Below, one piece after another: positions 49,390-58,026 of a stretch of 64,000 bases of DNA; position 1 is the first letter of the stretch; each line of letters starts with the position of its first letter. Location: positions 2,790,001 through 2,854,000 of the forward strand of contig NZ_VFNP01000002.1 of NCBI RefSeq assembly GCF_006715635.1, read 5' to 3'. The position numbers were made by a program, and so were the translations under genes. The notes under the pieces were generated by a model. That model saw only the letters and a list, made by a program, of their open reading frames with translations. It was not told where the DNA came from and did not search any database. Source of the stretch: Streptomyces sp. SLBN-118. Its GTDB lineage: Bacteria > Actinomycetota > Actinomycetes > Streptomycetales > Streptomycetaceae.

Positions 49390-50778
49390 ATGGCGTCGTC
49401 GTCACAGGCATCAGAGCAGGCACGGCAGGCATCACGGGCGGTTCCCAATCTCGCCTTCCGCAGGCTGCGAGGGCAGCGCTCGCCGGGAGAGTTCGCGGCG
49501 GCGGTACGCAAGGCCGCCCGGGAGATCGGCGAACAGGTCTCGTGCGACGCCCGCTACGTGGGGCGGGTCGAGGCCGGTGAGATCCGCTGCCCCAATTACG
49601 CGTACGAGCGGGTGTTCCTGCACATGTTCCCCGGCCGGACGCTGGCCGACCTGGGCTTCACGGCACGGGAACGGGTGCGGGGCGGGCGGGGCGGACGGGC
49701 CGCACAGGGCAGAGGGCCCGAGCCGGCGCATCCCTACCGCCCTTTCGACATCCACAGCGACATCAACGAGGAGAGCGACGTGCTGCGTCGCGCATTCATG
49801 ACGAGCGGCACCACCACGGTGGCGGCCGCGTCCCTCGGGCTCGGACCAGGTCTTGTGCCCAGCGGGCGCCGGGTCGGCGAGGCGGAGGTCAACGCCGTCG
49901 AAGAAGCGGTACGGCGGATCCGGCTGCTCGACGACCGGCACGGCGCGGACGGGCTCTACCAGCAGGCCGCACAGCCGCTGCGCACGGCATACGCCCTGCT
50001 CGACGCGGGCACGGCGGCACGGCGCTCGACCGCGGACCGGCTGCACTCGGGTGCGGGCGAACTCGCCATCTCCGTGGGCTGGCTGGCGCACGACTCGGGC
50101 CGCTTCGAGGATGCGCGCTCGCACTACGCGGAGGCGCTGGCGACGGCGCGGGTGGCGGGCGACGCGGCGCTCGAGGCGCACGCCTTCTGCAACGCGTCGT
50201 TCCTGGCCCGGGACGCGGGCCGGTACCGGGAGGCCGTGCGCTCGGCCCAGGCGGGCCAGGGGGCGGCACGCCGGGTGGCCTCGGCGCGGCTGCTTTCGCT
50301 GCTCTCGCTGCGGGAGGCCGGGGGTTGGGCGGGGCTCGGGGACCGCGGCGCCTGCGAGAAGTCCCTGGCGCGGGCCCACGCCTACTTCGACCGTGGCCCG
50401 GCGGACACGGACCCCGAGTGGATGTCCTTCTTCGGCGAACCGGAGCTGGAGGCGCTGCAGGCCCAGTGCCGGTCGGCCCTCGGCGAATGGTCCCGGGCGG
50501 CCCGCCACGCCCGCCGGGCGGTGTCCCTGCAGGACCACCGCTTCACCCGCAACCTGGCGCTGTACCGGGCGGAACTGGCCCTGGACCTTGCCCACGCGGG
50601 CGCACCGGCCGAGGCGGCGTGGGCGGGCCAGCAGGTGCTGGACATGCTGGAGGAGGTCCGGTCGACGCGCATCCAGTCGATGCTGTCGGAGACGGCGCGG
50701 GGGTTGGGGAAGCAGAGGGGGGCGGAGGGGGTGGATGCGTTCCTCGACCGGGTCGGGGACTCGGTGCGGCGGGCGTAG
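49390..50778 (+). CDS. HTH-TPR regulatory protein (NsdA-like)
   Basis: 462 residues. The N-terminal region (NLAFRRLRGQRSPGEFAAAVRKAAREIGEQVSCDARYVGRVEAGEIRCP...) resembles an XRE-type helix-turn-helix. After a hydrophobic joint (TSGTTTVAAASLGLG) come tetratricopeptide-like helical repeats (residues ~170-440: GWLAHDSGRFEDARSHYAEAL, CNASFLARDAGRYREAV...). This is the architecture of streptomycete negative regulators such as NsdA, which affect sporulation and antibiotic production; whether this one does so is unknown. ATG 49390. Confidence 0.75.
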   Translation: MASSSQASEQARQASRAVPNLAFRRLRGQRSPGEFAAAVRKAAREIGEQVSCDARYVGRVEAGEIRCPNYAYERVFLHMFPGRTLADLGFTARERVRGGRGGRAAQGRGPEPAHPYRPFDIHSDINEESDVLRRAFMTSGTTTVAAASLGLGPGLVPSGRRVGEAEVNAVEEAVRRIRLLDDRHGADGLYQQAAQPLRTAYALLDAGTAARRSTADRLHSGAGELAISVGWLAHDSGRFEDARSHYAEALATARVAGDAALEAHAFCNASFLARDAGRYREAVRSAQAGQGAARRVASARLLSLLSLREAGGWAGLGDRGACEKSLARAHAYFDRGPADTDPEWMSFFGEPELEALQAQCRSALGEWSRAARHARRAVSLQDHRFTRNLALYRAELALDLAHAGAPAEAAWAGQQVLDMLEEVRSTRIQSMLSETARGLGKQRGAEGVDAFLDRVGDSVRRA

Positions 50779-50786
50779 GCGGGCGC

Positions 50787-50823
50787 GGGGCGGCTGCGGG
50801 GGGCCTGTTCCCCACCCCGCCCC
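50787..50823. terminator. hairpin between convergent genes
   Basis: GGGGCGG (50787-50793) pairs with CCGCCCC (50817-50823), with inner GGGG/CCCC pairing, in the 81-bp gap between the TPR gene and the histidine-phosphatase gene. Confidence 0.5.
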
Positions 50824-50859
50824 TTCCCTCGACTTCGTCCGGGGCCCCACCGGACTGAA

Positions 50860-51456
50860 TTACAGCTCCATGTGACCCGTGTCATTCCAGCGGTCCAGCG
50901 CCGGCTCCCCGTACGCCCACCCCAGTACCGACAGCGACGTCGGGTCCAGCCGGATCGTTGCCGCGAACGACGGGTCCAGACCCAGCCACCGCGCGCCCAG
51001 GACACGCAGGATGTGGCCGTGGGCGAAGACCAGGACGTCACGGTCCGCCGAGCGCGCCCACTGCACCACCTCGTCCGCGCGGGCGCCGAGTTCGGCCAGT
51101 GTTTCTCCCTCGGGGACGCCGTCGCGCCAGATGAACCAGTCCGGGCGGTCCGCCCAGATCTCCCCCGGGGTCAGGCCCTCGTACGCCCCGTAGTCCCACT
51201 CCATGAGCGCGTCCCAGTCGGTCGCCCGTTCCGCGAATCCCGCCAGCGCGCAGGTCTCGCGCGCCCGCACCAGCGGGCTCGTGCGGACCTCGACGGACTC
51301 CAGGCCCGACCAGGGGGCGCGGTGCAGTCGCTCGCCCAGAAGTTTCGCCCCGCGCCTGCCCTCTTCGAGCAGGCGCAGGTCCGTCCGGCCGGTGTGCCTG
51401 CCGGAGAGCGACCACTCGGTCTGGCCGTGCCGGGCGAGCAGGATGCGCGGTGCCAT
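50860..51456 (-). CDS. histidine phosphatase family protein (phosphoglycerate-mutase-like)
   Basis: 198 residues with the RHG signature [22 protein letters not shown], the acid Glu in [17 protein letters not shown] and the second catalytic His in [11 protein letters not shown]. It is the size of acid-phosphatase/cobalamin-phosphatase-like members rather than true mutases; substrate unknown. ATG 51456 follows AGGAGAG at 6-nt spacing. Single gene on the minus strand. Confidence 0.88.
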   Translation of the reverse strand: MAPRILLARHGQTEWSLSGRHTGRTDLRLLEEGRRGAKLLGERLHRAPWSGLESVEVRTSPLVRARETCALAGFAERATDWDALMEWDYGAYEGLTPGEIWADRPDWFIWRDGVPEGETLAELGARADEVVQWARSADRDVLVFAHGHILRVLGARWLGLDPSFAATIRLDPTSLSVLGWAYGEPALDRWNDTGHMEL

Positions 51457-51651
51457 GAGAGCTCTCCTGAGGTTCACGAGCCGTTCACGAGCGGTGTCGT
51501 TCCATCATCTCGCACCTGAACTCAAGGCAACCTCCTGGAGGATCTCAGCGTCCTCCAAAAGTCGGGACCCGACGCCCGAGCATCCTCTCGTACACCGTAC
51601 GGTTGAGCGGTTGGCCGATGGCCGCCTGAACACAAATGGAGAAACGTTCGG

Positions 51652-52530
51652 ATGCCGTACACCGCGCCCCGCCATCGGCCCCGCTGGTGGACCGAGCTGA
51701 CGCTGATCGCCGTGGTCTACGCCGCCTATTCGGCCGGCCGGCTGCTCGCGCGGGGGGACGTGACCACCGCGGTCGACCACGGCCTGGCGATACTCCGGGC
51801 CGAGAAGGCACTCCTCCTCAACGCCGAACACCCGCTCAACCGCCTCTTCACCAGCACCCCCGCGCTCGGCATACCCGCCGACTTCGCGTACGCCTCGCTG
51901 CACTATCTGGTCACCCCGGCCATCCTGGTCTGGCTCTTCCGACGGCGCCCCGCCCGCTACCGGGCCGCCCGCACCTGGCTGATGCTCTCCACGCTTCTCG
52001 GCCTCGTCGGCTTCACGCTCACTCCGACCTGCCCGCCACGGCTCCTCGACGCGGGCCACGGCTTCGTCGACACCATGGCGCAGTACAGCTCGTACGGCTG
52101 GTGGGGCGGCGAGGCGAGCGCCCCGCGCGGGATGGGCGGGATGACCAACCAGTACGCCGCGATGCCGAGTCTGCACGTCGGCTGGGCTCTGTGGTGCGGC
52201 GTGATGCTGTGGCGCCACGGGCGTACGCCCCTGATGAAGGCACTCGGTGTCGGCTACCCGCTGCTCACCACGCTCGTGGTGATGGGCACGGCCAACCACT
52301 ACTTCCTCGACGCGGTCGCCGGATGCGCCGTGATGGGCGCCGGCGCCCGTCTGACCAGGCCCGCGCTGCGTCTCGCCGACCGTGTGCGCACGCACTTCGC
52401 GACCACCCCTTCCGGCTCGCAGTCCCCGATTGTCGGTGCCGGATGCGAGACTTCCGCGGGTGAGCGAATCCCTGGACAGCGGACCACCTCCGCAGGCGCC
52501 GACGACAGCACTACGGCAGCGGCTCGCTGA
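51652..52530 (+). CDS. PAP2-family membrane phosphatase (inositol-phosphoceramide-synthase-like)
   Basis: 292 residues, about six membrane helices. The PAP2 catalytic motifs are TPTCPPR-like (LTPTCPPRLL), SLHVGWALW (second motif His) and NHYFLDAVAG (third motif His/Asp). This AUR1/PAP2-like group acts on lipid-linked phosphates or phosphoinositides at the membrane; the exact substrate is unknown. The hydrophilic C-terminal tail (residues ~240-292) overlaps the start of the next gene by 71 nt, so the tail may be dispensable or the overlap regulatory. Confidence 0.82.
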   Translation: MPYTAPRHRPRWWTELTLIAVVYAAYSAGRLLARGDVTTAVDHGLAILRAEKALLLNAEHPLNRLFTSTPALGIPADFAYASLHYLVTPAILVWLFRRRPARYRAARTWLMLSTLLGLVGFTLTPTCPPRLLDAGHGFVDTMAQYSSYGWWGGEASAPRGMGGMTNQYAAMPSLHVGWALWCGVMLWRHGRTPLMKALGVGYPLLTTLVVMGTANHYFLDAVAGCAVMGAGARLTRPALRLADRVRTHFATTPSGSQSPIVGAGCETSAGERIPGQRTTSAGADDSTTAAAR

Positions 52531-53581
52531 GCTGCGCGGTCCCGCCGCCCAGCCCCATCCGCTCGACGCCCGCGCGCTGGCCGCCCTCGCCGCCAACCCC
52601 GGCTGCAAGCGGCGCGCGCTGCTGGACGGAGCCGGGGTGGACAAGGCGGCACTCGCCTCCGCGCTGGGATCCCCGGCGGCGTTCGGTCAGTCCCAGTTCG
52701 CTTTCATGCGCGGCAATGCCTTCGAGGCGAAGGTGAAGGCCGACGGCGGCAAGGAACTCACGCGGCTGTTCGGTGTGGACACCCCTGCCGAGGTCCGGGT
52801 GCCGGATCTGTCGGCCGCCGGGCCCGAGGGCCGGGCCGCGCGTACGGCGCTGGCGCTGCGCGAGGCGACCGCCGCGACGGTGTGGACGCTGCTCGACCAC
52901 CCCATGCTGGCGCTGGAGGTGGCGGGCTCCCCCGCCTATCTGGAGCCGGACGCGGTCGTCGTCCACCCGGACGGGACGTGGACGGTCGTCGAGATCAAGT
53001 CCTTCCCGATGATCGACGCCTCGGCGGACGCGGCGAAGGTGGGCGCGGCCGCGCGGCAGGCCGCGGTGTACGTACTGGCGCTGGAGCGGGTCGCCTCGCT
53101 CACGGACGGGGCGCGGGTGGCCCATGCGGTCCTGCTGGTCTGCCCCAAGGACTTCTCAAATCTGCCGACCGCGTCCGTCGTCGACGTACGCAAGCAACTG
53201 TCGGTCACCCGCCGCCAGCTGGCCAGGCTGACCCGGATCGAGGACATCGCCGCGGCTCTGCCCGAGGGCACGACCTTCGATGTGGAGCGCCCGACCGACG
53301 AGCTGATGGCAGCGGTCGAGTCGGTATCGGCCGCGTACGCCCCCGAGTGCCTGGCCGCGTGCGAGCTGGCTTTCCACTGCCGTGACCGTTCCCGTGAGGC
53401 GGGCGCGGTGGAGGCGCTGGGGCGCGGAGTGCGCGGCGAGCTCGGCGGTCTGACAACCATCGGCGACGTCCTGGCCGCTGCCCGTGGCACGGCAGGCGAC
53501 CCCGACGACCCGGCGGTCGCCGCCCTGCGCCGGGCCGCGGCCCTGCGGGCCGAAGCGCTGGAGGCGGCCGGATGTCGCTGA
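52460..53581 (+). CDS. Cas4/RecB-like nuclease with Fe-S cluster cysteines
   Basis: 373 residues. PD-(D/E)XK nuclease motifs of the RecB/Cas4/Dna2 class are visible in order: Glu89 in RGNAFEAKV, Asp164 in LEPDAVVVHPDG, Glu178-x-Lys180 in VVEIKSF, and Gln200-x3-Tyr204 in RQAAVYVLAL. Cys49 plus Cys297, Cys301 and Cys307 (ECLAACELAFHC) have the one-plus-three layout that holds a 4Fe-4S cluster in Cas4, AddB and Dna2. No CRISPR array or cas genes are nearby. The gene is coupled by a 10-nt overlap to the next. Start GTG 52460 lies inside the PAP2 gene; an earlier start is possible. Probable role: DNA end processing. Confidence 0.75.
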   Translation: MSESLDSGPPPQAPTTALRQRLAELRGPAAQPHPLDARALAALAANPGCKRRALLDGAGVDKAALASALGSPAAFGQSQFAFMRGNAFEAKVKADGGKELTRLFGVDTPAEVRVPDLSAAGPEGRAARTALALREATAATVWTLLDHPMLALEVAGSPAYLEPDAVVVHPDGTWTVVEIKSFPMIDASADAAKVGAAARQAAVYVLALERVASLTDGARVAHAVLLVCPKDFSNLPTASVVDVRKQLSVTRRQLARLTRIEDIAAALPEGTTFDVERPTDELMAAVESVSAAYAPECLAACELAFHCRDRSREAGAVEALGRGVRGELGGLTTIGDVLAAARGTAGDPDDPAVAALRRAAALRAEALEAAGCR

Positions 53582-55185
53582 TCTCCACGCTCGCCCGGCT
53601 GGAGGCCGTGGAGTCGGGGCGGGCCACACCGCTCGCGACGGTGCGGCACCGGCATCTGTCCGAGCGTCCGCTGGTTCTCGTACCGCTGACGACGGCCGGT
53701 GAGGCGGGGGCACCACTGGGCGCGCTGGTCGGCACCGACGAGGACGAGCCGCGGCTGCTGGTCGTGGCTCAGCCGCGCGACCGCGATCTGCGCTTCGCTT
53801 TTCTCGCCGAGCTCGCCGACGCCGTACTGCCGCACCTGGACGCGTACGCCGACGACGTGGAGCCCACCGAGCGTTGGGGCACCTCCCGGCCGAAGGCTGG
53901 GGGAGAGAGCGATCCCGAGACCGGGAAGCGGGTCAAGGTCGAGGTCGAACTGTGCGCGGACGCACCGCAGTTGATCGTGCCGAGCCGGGCGGGCATCGAC
54001 TTCGTACGGCTGCTGGGGCGCTCGATGCGCTTCCGGCGCACCGCGGAGCAGGACCCCGACGCGCCCTATCCCGCGCCGCCGCGCGTCCCGCTGCTCGGCC
54101 GCTGGCTGACGCACTACGGCGAGCGGGCCCGGGTGCCCGGCTCCTCGCTGCTGCTCGCCGCGACCGATCTGCTGGGGCGGCACTGGGCGACCGGACAGTC
54201 CTCGCTGGAGGACCAGCACCTCGGTGCGCTGCTCGCCTGGATCGATCCCCCCGAGGGCGAGTCGGGCGCTCAGGCGGCGCTGCGGGCGGAGCTGGCCCGG
54301 GACGCCCGGGGCCAGTTGCTGTGCCCGCCCGCCGGTCCGGCCACCGACCCGGCCTTCGACAACAGGCTCTTGGCCCCTGCGGTCGAGCGGTACGACCGGG
54401 CACGCCAGGCCCTCGGGGCTGCCGAGGACGGCGCCGAGGCGGATGCCCGGCTGGGTGAACTCGCCCTCGCCGAGCGGGAGATCCGCCGCCTTGTGCTGAC
54501 CCAGCTGGAACCCACCTGGCACGCGGTGTGGCGCAGCCTGGAGCTGCTGCGTGCCCTGCCGGAGGGGCCCCGAGCGGCCGACCGCTGGACGCGGGACCGC
54601 TGGTCGTTCACCGCGCACCGCGACCGCGTCCGCGCGGGCGAGCCGCCGCAGCCACGACGCGACGACGCGGTGACGGCCGCACAGAAGCTGGCCTCCCGCG
54701 AGACGGCTCAGGCTCAGCTGGAGGCGCAGGAGGCGCTGGACGACCCGCTGGTGCTGGCCGGGCGGAGACTCGCGGGCGAGGCGTTCCTGGGTGAGGTGAC
54801 CGAGGTCGTGATGGCCTGGTCCGATTCGAAACGGCCGAGCCCCCGCCCGCTGCTCACGGTCCGTACGGACGACCGGCCGCACCTGGGCGAGCGGGCCAAG
54901 GTGTACCGCTCGCTGGACGGCAAACCGCAGACGGCCCAGTTCGTGCGGTACGAGTCGGACGGGACGCTGGTGCTGCGACTCACCGACCGGATGGGCCGCT
55001 CCAAGGACCCTGCAAAAGGCTCCGTACCGGAGAAGGGCGAACGGATCGCCTGGACCCTGTTCGAGCACGACCAGCGAGGCGGCCCGAAGCTGCCGGACCC
55101 GGAGGAGACCCCGTGGACCCACGGAGGGCCTCCGGGCACGGCCGCGGAGAGTCCGGACCCGGTGACTGCGGAGGATCTGCTGTGA
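53572..55185 (+). CDS. large protein of unknown function between nuclease and helicase
   Basis: 537 residues, soluble, largely helical in the second half, no domain recognised. The N-terminal half (LATVRHRHLSERPLVLVPLTTAGEAGAPLGALVG, LLVVAQPRDRDLRFAFLAEL) looks like a beta-rich domain. The C-terminus carries a beta-barrel-like stretch (VYRSLDGKPQTAQFVRYESDGTLVLRL), perhaps OB-fold. Overlaps the nuclease gene by 10 nt and the helicase gene by 4 nt, so the three proteins are made together and may form a complex. Residues 102-113 (GTSRPKAGGESD) are encoded by a hairpin mini-element, apparently an in-frame insertion. Confidence 0.7.
   Translation: MSLISTLARLEAVESGRATPLATVRHRHLSERPLVLVPLTTAGEAGAPLGALVGTDEDEPRLLVVAQPRDRDLRFAFLAELADAVLPHLDAYADDVEPTERWGTSRPKAGGESDPETGKRVKVEVELCADAPQLIVPSRAGIDFVRLLGRSMRFRRTAEQDPDAPYPAPPRVPLLGRWLTHYGERARVPGSSLLLAATDLLGRHWATGQSSLEDQHLGALLAWIDPPEGESGAQAALRAELARDARGQLLCPPAGPATDPAFDNRLLAPAVERYDRARQALGAAEDGAEADARLGELALAEREIRRLVLTQLEPTWHAVWRSLELLRALPEGPRAADRWTRDRWSFTAHRDRVRAGEPPQPRRDDAVTAAQKLASRETAQAQLEAQEALDDPLVLAGRRLAGEAFLGEVTEVVMAWSDSKRPSPRPLLTVRTDDRPHLGERAKVYRSLDGKPQTAQFVRYESDGTLVLRLTDRMGRSKDPAKGSVPEKGERIAWTLFEHDQRGGPKLPDPEETPWTHGGPPGTAAESPDPVTAEDLL
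53876..53910. repeat. hairpin mini-element inside the 53572 gene
   Basis: GGGGCACCTCCCGGCCGAAGG then CTGGGGGAGAGAGC; stem CTCCC-GGCC / GGCT-GGGGGAG around GAA. The reading frame is kept (codons for GTSRPKAGGES). Confidence 0.65.
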
Positions 55186-56519
55186 CGCGGCACGCCTTCG
55201 ACCCGGCCGCCGAGGCCGCGCGGGCCACCGGCGCGATCCTCGCCGACACTCTGGACGGCGCCCACCGCGGCGTCGTCGTCGACTCACCGCCCGGCGCGGG
55301 CAAGTCCACCCTCGTGGTGAACGCCGCATGTGAACTGGCCGCGGCCGGACGGCCGTTGATGGTCATCGCACAGACCAACGCCCAGGTGGACGACCTCGTA
55401 CTGCGGCTCGCCGAGAAGGAGCCCGAGCTGCCGGTCGGGCGGCTGCACAGCAATGACCCCGACCCGTACGACAAGGCACTCGACGAACTGGACAACGTCC
55501 GCACGTCGGCGAAGGCCGGCGACCTCGCGGGCCTGGAGATCGTCATCTCGACCGCCGCGAAGTGGGCGCATGTGCAGGGCGTCGAGCCCTGGCGCCACGC
55601 CATCGTCGACGAGGCGTACCAGATGCGCTCCGACGCGCTGCTCGCCGTCGCCGGGCTCTTCGAGCGGGCGCTGTTCGTGGGCGACCCAGGTCAGCTGGAC
55701 CCGTTCTCGATCGTCGGCGCTGACCAGTGGGCCGGCCTCTCGTACGACCCGTCCGCGAGCGCCGTCTCGACGCTGCTCGCCCACAATCCGGAGCTGCCGC
55801 AGCATCGGCTGCCGGTGTCCTGGCGGCTCCCGGCGTCGGCCGCGCCGCTGGTCTCCGACGCGTTCTATCCGTACACGCCCTTCCGCAGCGGCACGGGCGA
55901 GTCAGAGCGGCGCCTGGCCTTCGGGGTGGCGTCGGGCGGCTCGGGCCCCGACCGGGTGCTGGACGAGGCGGCCGAGTCGGGCTGGGGCCTGCTGGAGCTG
56001 CCGGCCCGGCACACGCCCCGTACGGACCCGGAAGCGGTACGGGCCGTGGCCCTGGTCGTCCGCAGGCTGCTGGACCGCGGCGGCGCGGCCGTCTGTGAGC
56101 GCTCCCCGGATCCGGTCCCGGTGACCGCGGACCGGATCGCGGTCGGCACGGCCCACCGCGACCAGGCGGCGGCGGTACGGGCGGCCCTGGCGGAGGTGGG
56201 CGTCGCGGATGTCACGGTGGACACGGCCAACCGCCTGCAGGGCCGGGAGTTCGACGTCACGGTCGTGCTGCACCCGCTGTCGGGCCGCCCGGACGCGACC
56301 GCGTTCCATCTGGAGACGGGCAGGCTGTGCGTGCTGGCGTCACGCCACCGCCACGCGTGCATCGTGGTGTGCCGCGCGGGTGTGAGCGACCTCCTGGACG
56401 AGCACCCCTCGACGGAGCCGGTCCAGCTGGGCGTCACGGTCAAGTTCCCGGACGGCTGGGAAGCCAACCACGCGGTGCTCGCGCACCTCGCGGAACACCG
56501 CGTGAGCTGGCGCCCGTGA
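55182..56519 (+). CDS. superfamily-1 (Upf1/Dna2-like) DNA/RNA helicase
   Basis: 445 residues with ordered SF1 motifs: Walker A DSPPGAGKST (Lys41), motif Ia VIAQTNAQVDDL, motif II IVDEAYQ (Asp143/Glu144, a DEAx box), motif III FVGDPGQLDP, motif IV IAVGTAHRDQAAAVR, motif V TANRLQGREFDVTVVL and motif VI ASRHRHACIVV. It is close to Upf1/SMUBP/Dna2-type helicases and shorter than UvrD/RecB. GTG 55182 overlaps the previous stop by 4 nt. With the Cas4-like nuclease two genes upstream it would supply the two activities that Dna2 and AddAB combine. Confidence 0.85.
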   Translation: MTRHAFDPAAEAARATGAILADTLDGAHRGVVVDSPPGAGKSTLVVNAACELAAAGRPLMVIAQTNAQVDDLVLRLAEKEPELPVGRLHSNDPDPYDKALDELDNVRTSAKAGDLAGLEIVISTAAKWAHVQGVEPWRHAIVDEAYQMRSDALLAVAGLFERALFVGDPGQLDPFSIVGADQWAGLSYDPSASAVSTLLAHNPELPQHRLPVSWRLPASAAPLVSDAFYPYTPFRSGTGESERRLAFGVASGGSGPDRVLDEAAESGWGLLELPARHTPRTDPEAVRAVALVVRRLLDRGGAAVCERSPDPVPVTADRIAVGTAHRDQAAAVRAALAEVGVADVTVDTANRLQGREFDVTVVLHPLSGRPDATAFHLETGRLCVLASRHRHACIVVCRAGVSDLLDEHPSTEPVQLGVTVKFPDGWEANHAVLAHLAEHRVSWRP

Positions 56520-56698
56520 GTCGCGCTGCCCGCCCACCTGGCGGAACGCGGCGTGAGCCGGACTCCGCAGGCGCTCTTGCGCGGGCCGCGACAATAGAAG
56601 ACGGCCATGGGCAGAAATCGGCCGGAAAACAGATCAGAGAACAAGGTCAACGGGGGGCGGCCGGGACGGGGCCGAACCTGTGCGAGGAGGAGAACCAC

Positions 56699-57037
56699 AT
56701 GGCGCAACCCGAGCGGAGCCAGCGGAAGCTGCGACCGGCACCGCTGCTCTTCGAGCCGTCGGAGGCCGCCGCGGACCCCGAGCACTTTTTCGACCTGGAG
56801 TCGATCGAGGACCCCCGGGAGCTGCTGGCCCGGGCGACCGAGCTGACCCTCGCCTTCCGGGCGGCCACCGACCGGGCGGTGGAGTTCCAGGCCCTCGCGG
56901 CGGCCCAGCTCGCCGACCCCGGCCGTTTCGACCGGCTGACCCCCGCGGACATCGCCGAGCGGGCGGAGTGGACGGCCGACTATGCCAAGAAGATGATCGA
57001 GTTCGGCCGCGAGCTGCAGCGCAAGGGCACCCCCTAG
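56699..57037 (+). CDS. conserved small acidic protein, unknown
   Basis: 112 residues, helical, no Cys, no membrane segment. Conserved-looking stretches are APLLFEPSEAAADPEHFFDLESIEDPRELLARATEL and TADYAKKMIEFGRELQRKG. I recognise it as an actinomycete small protein without known function. GGAGGAG precedes ATG 56699. It follows the helicase gene by 179 bp with its own leader. Confidence 0.65.
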   Translation: MAQPERSQRKLRPAPLLFEPSEAAADPEHFFDLESIEDPRELLARATELTLAFRAATDRAVEFQALAAAQLADPGRFDRLTPADIAERAEWTADYAKKMIEFGRELQRKGTP

Positions 57038-57180
57038 ATCACCGGTGACGGCCGCCCCACGCCCCCGGAACATCCCACCCTGCATATGCCGGTGCGCAAG
57101 ATACTCCCGCCCGTCACATCCTGTCCCCGTTTTCGCCAACTCTCAGAAACCGAGCCGTCACTCCCGGTAGATCTTCTCGC

Positions 57181-57837
57181 ATGAGCGCATGGCTGCGAGA
57201 ACACTCCCTGCTGAGCCCCGGCGCCGGTGACGACGAGCGCCGGACCGACATCTTCGCCCTCCTGAGGGGCGAGGGCGGGCACCACACCGCCCATGTCACA
57301 CACCCCGGCGGCAGCTGGCTCACCTCCGCCGGCCCCCATCCGCGCTCCATGCTCGCCCTCTGGGAGAGCCGCCCGACCGCCCCCGCCGTGCTCCCCTGCG
57401 GCTCGGTCTTCGATGTCGTGAACGTGCCCGCGGTCTTCGGCCGCCGGATGCTCGACGCGCTGTGGGAGGAGGGGCCGGGATCCGGCCCCGTCGCCACGCA
57501 CCGCGGCCGGATGCTGCTCTTCACCGCCCCCGGCACCGCGCAGCGGCTGCCGTCCCTGCTCGACTGGGAGGAGTGGGGCGAGGCGGTGCCTCCGCTGTTC
57601 TGTCACGGCATCGGCGACGCGGTGACCGTCCCCCCGCTGACCCAGGGCCACACGACCTCCGGACCGCGTTGGCTGGTGGCTCCCGACACCCGGCACCCCT
57701 GGCTTCCGGGGCCCGAGGTGATGCTCTGGGCATGCGTCCGGGCGGCCCGTGCGGCAGCGTCGCCGAGCGTCCGAGTATCGATTTTTCCTCCCGCCGACCA
57801 GGATGCTAAGGTCTACGACGTCAGCAGGCGCCGCTAG
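57181..57837 (+). CDS. prim-pol-like protein, stop inside tRNA-Lys
   Basis: 218 residues of a streptomycete family usually annotated bifunctional DNA primase/polymerase. The stretch LPCGSVFDVVNVPAVFGRRMLD resembles the prim-pol motif with its Asp, and WLVAPDTRHPWLPGPEVMLW is conserved. The canonical DxD and a helicase/primase partner are not obvious, so catalytic activity is doubtful. The last codons (RRR, stop TAG 57835-57837) lie in the first 10 nt of the tRNA-Lys gene. The preceding codons (DAKVYD region) cover its probable promoter, an extended -10 TGCTAAGGT at about 57803-57811. ATG 57181. Confidence 0.65.
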   Translation: MSAWLREHSLLSPGAGDDERRTDIFALLRGEGGHHTAHVTHPGGSWLTSAGPHPRSMLALWESRPTAPAVLPCGSVFDVVNVPAVFGRRMLDALWEEGPGSGPVATHRGRMLLFTAPGTAQRLPSLLDWEEWGEAVPPLFCHGIGDAVTVPPLTQGHTTSGPRWLVAPDTRHPWLPGPEVMLWACVRAARAAASPSVRVSIFPPADQDAKVYDVSRRR

Positions 57838-57901
57838 CTCAGTTGGTTAGAGCAGCTGACTCTTAATCAGCGGGTCCGGGGTTCGAGTCCCTGGCGGCGC
57901 A
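57828..57901 (+). tRNA. tRNA-Lys (CTT)
   Basis: 74 nt: acceptor GCGCCGC/GCGGCGC perfectly paired, discriminator A, D-arm GCTCAGTTGGTTAGAGC, anticodon stem GCTGA/TCAGC with loop CTCTTAA (anticodon CTT), T-arm GGGGTTCGAGTCCC. CCA is not encoded. A strong terminator follows at 57909. Confidence 0.97.
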
Positions 57902-57908
57902 CAGACGG

Positions 57909-57940
57909 AAAAGGCCCCTCGCGGAAGCGAGGGGCCTTTT
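57909..57940 (+). terminator. terminator after tRNA-Lys
   Basis: Perfect 14-bp stem AAAAGGCCCCTCGC / GCGAGGGGCCTTTT with GGAA loop; ends in TTTT. Confidence 0.95.
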
Positions 57941-58026
57941 CGTGCGCCCGGAAGTCACCGGCAGCCACCGCAAGGAGCCATCCGGGAATCGTCCAGAAGC
58001 CGCCCGGAAGCCACACGCCCCGCGGG

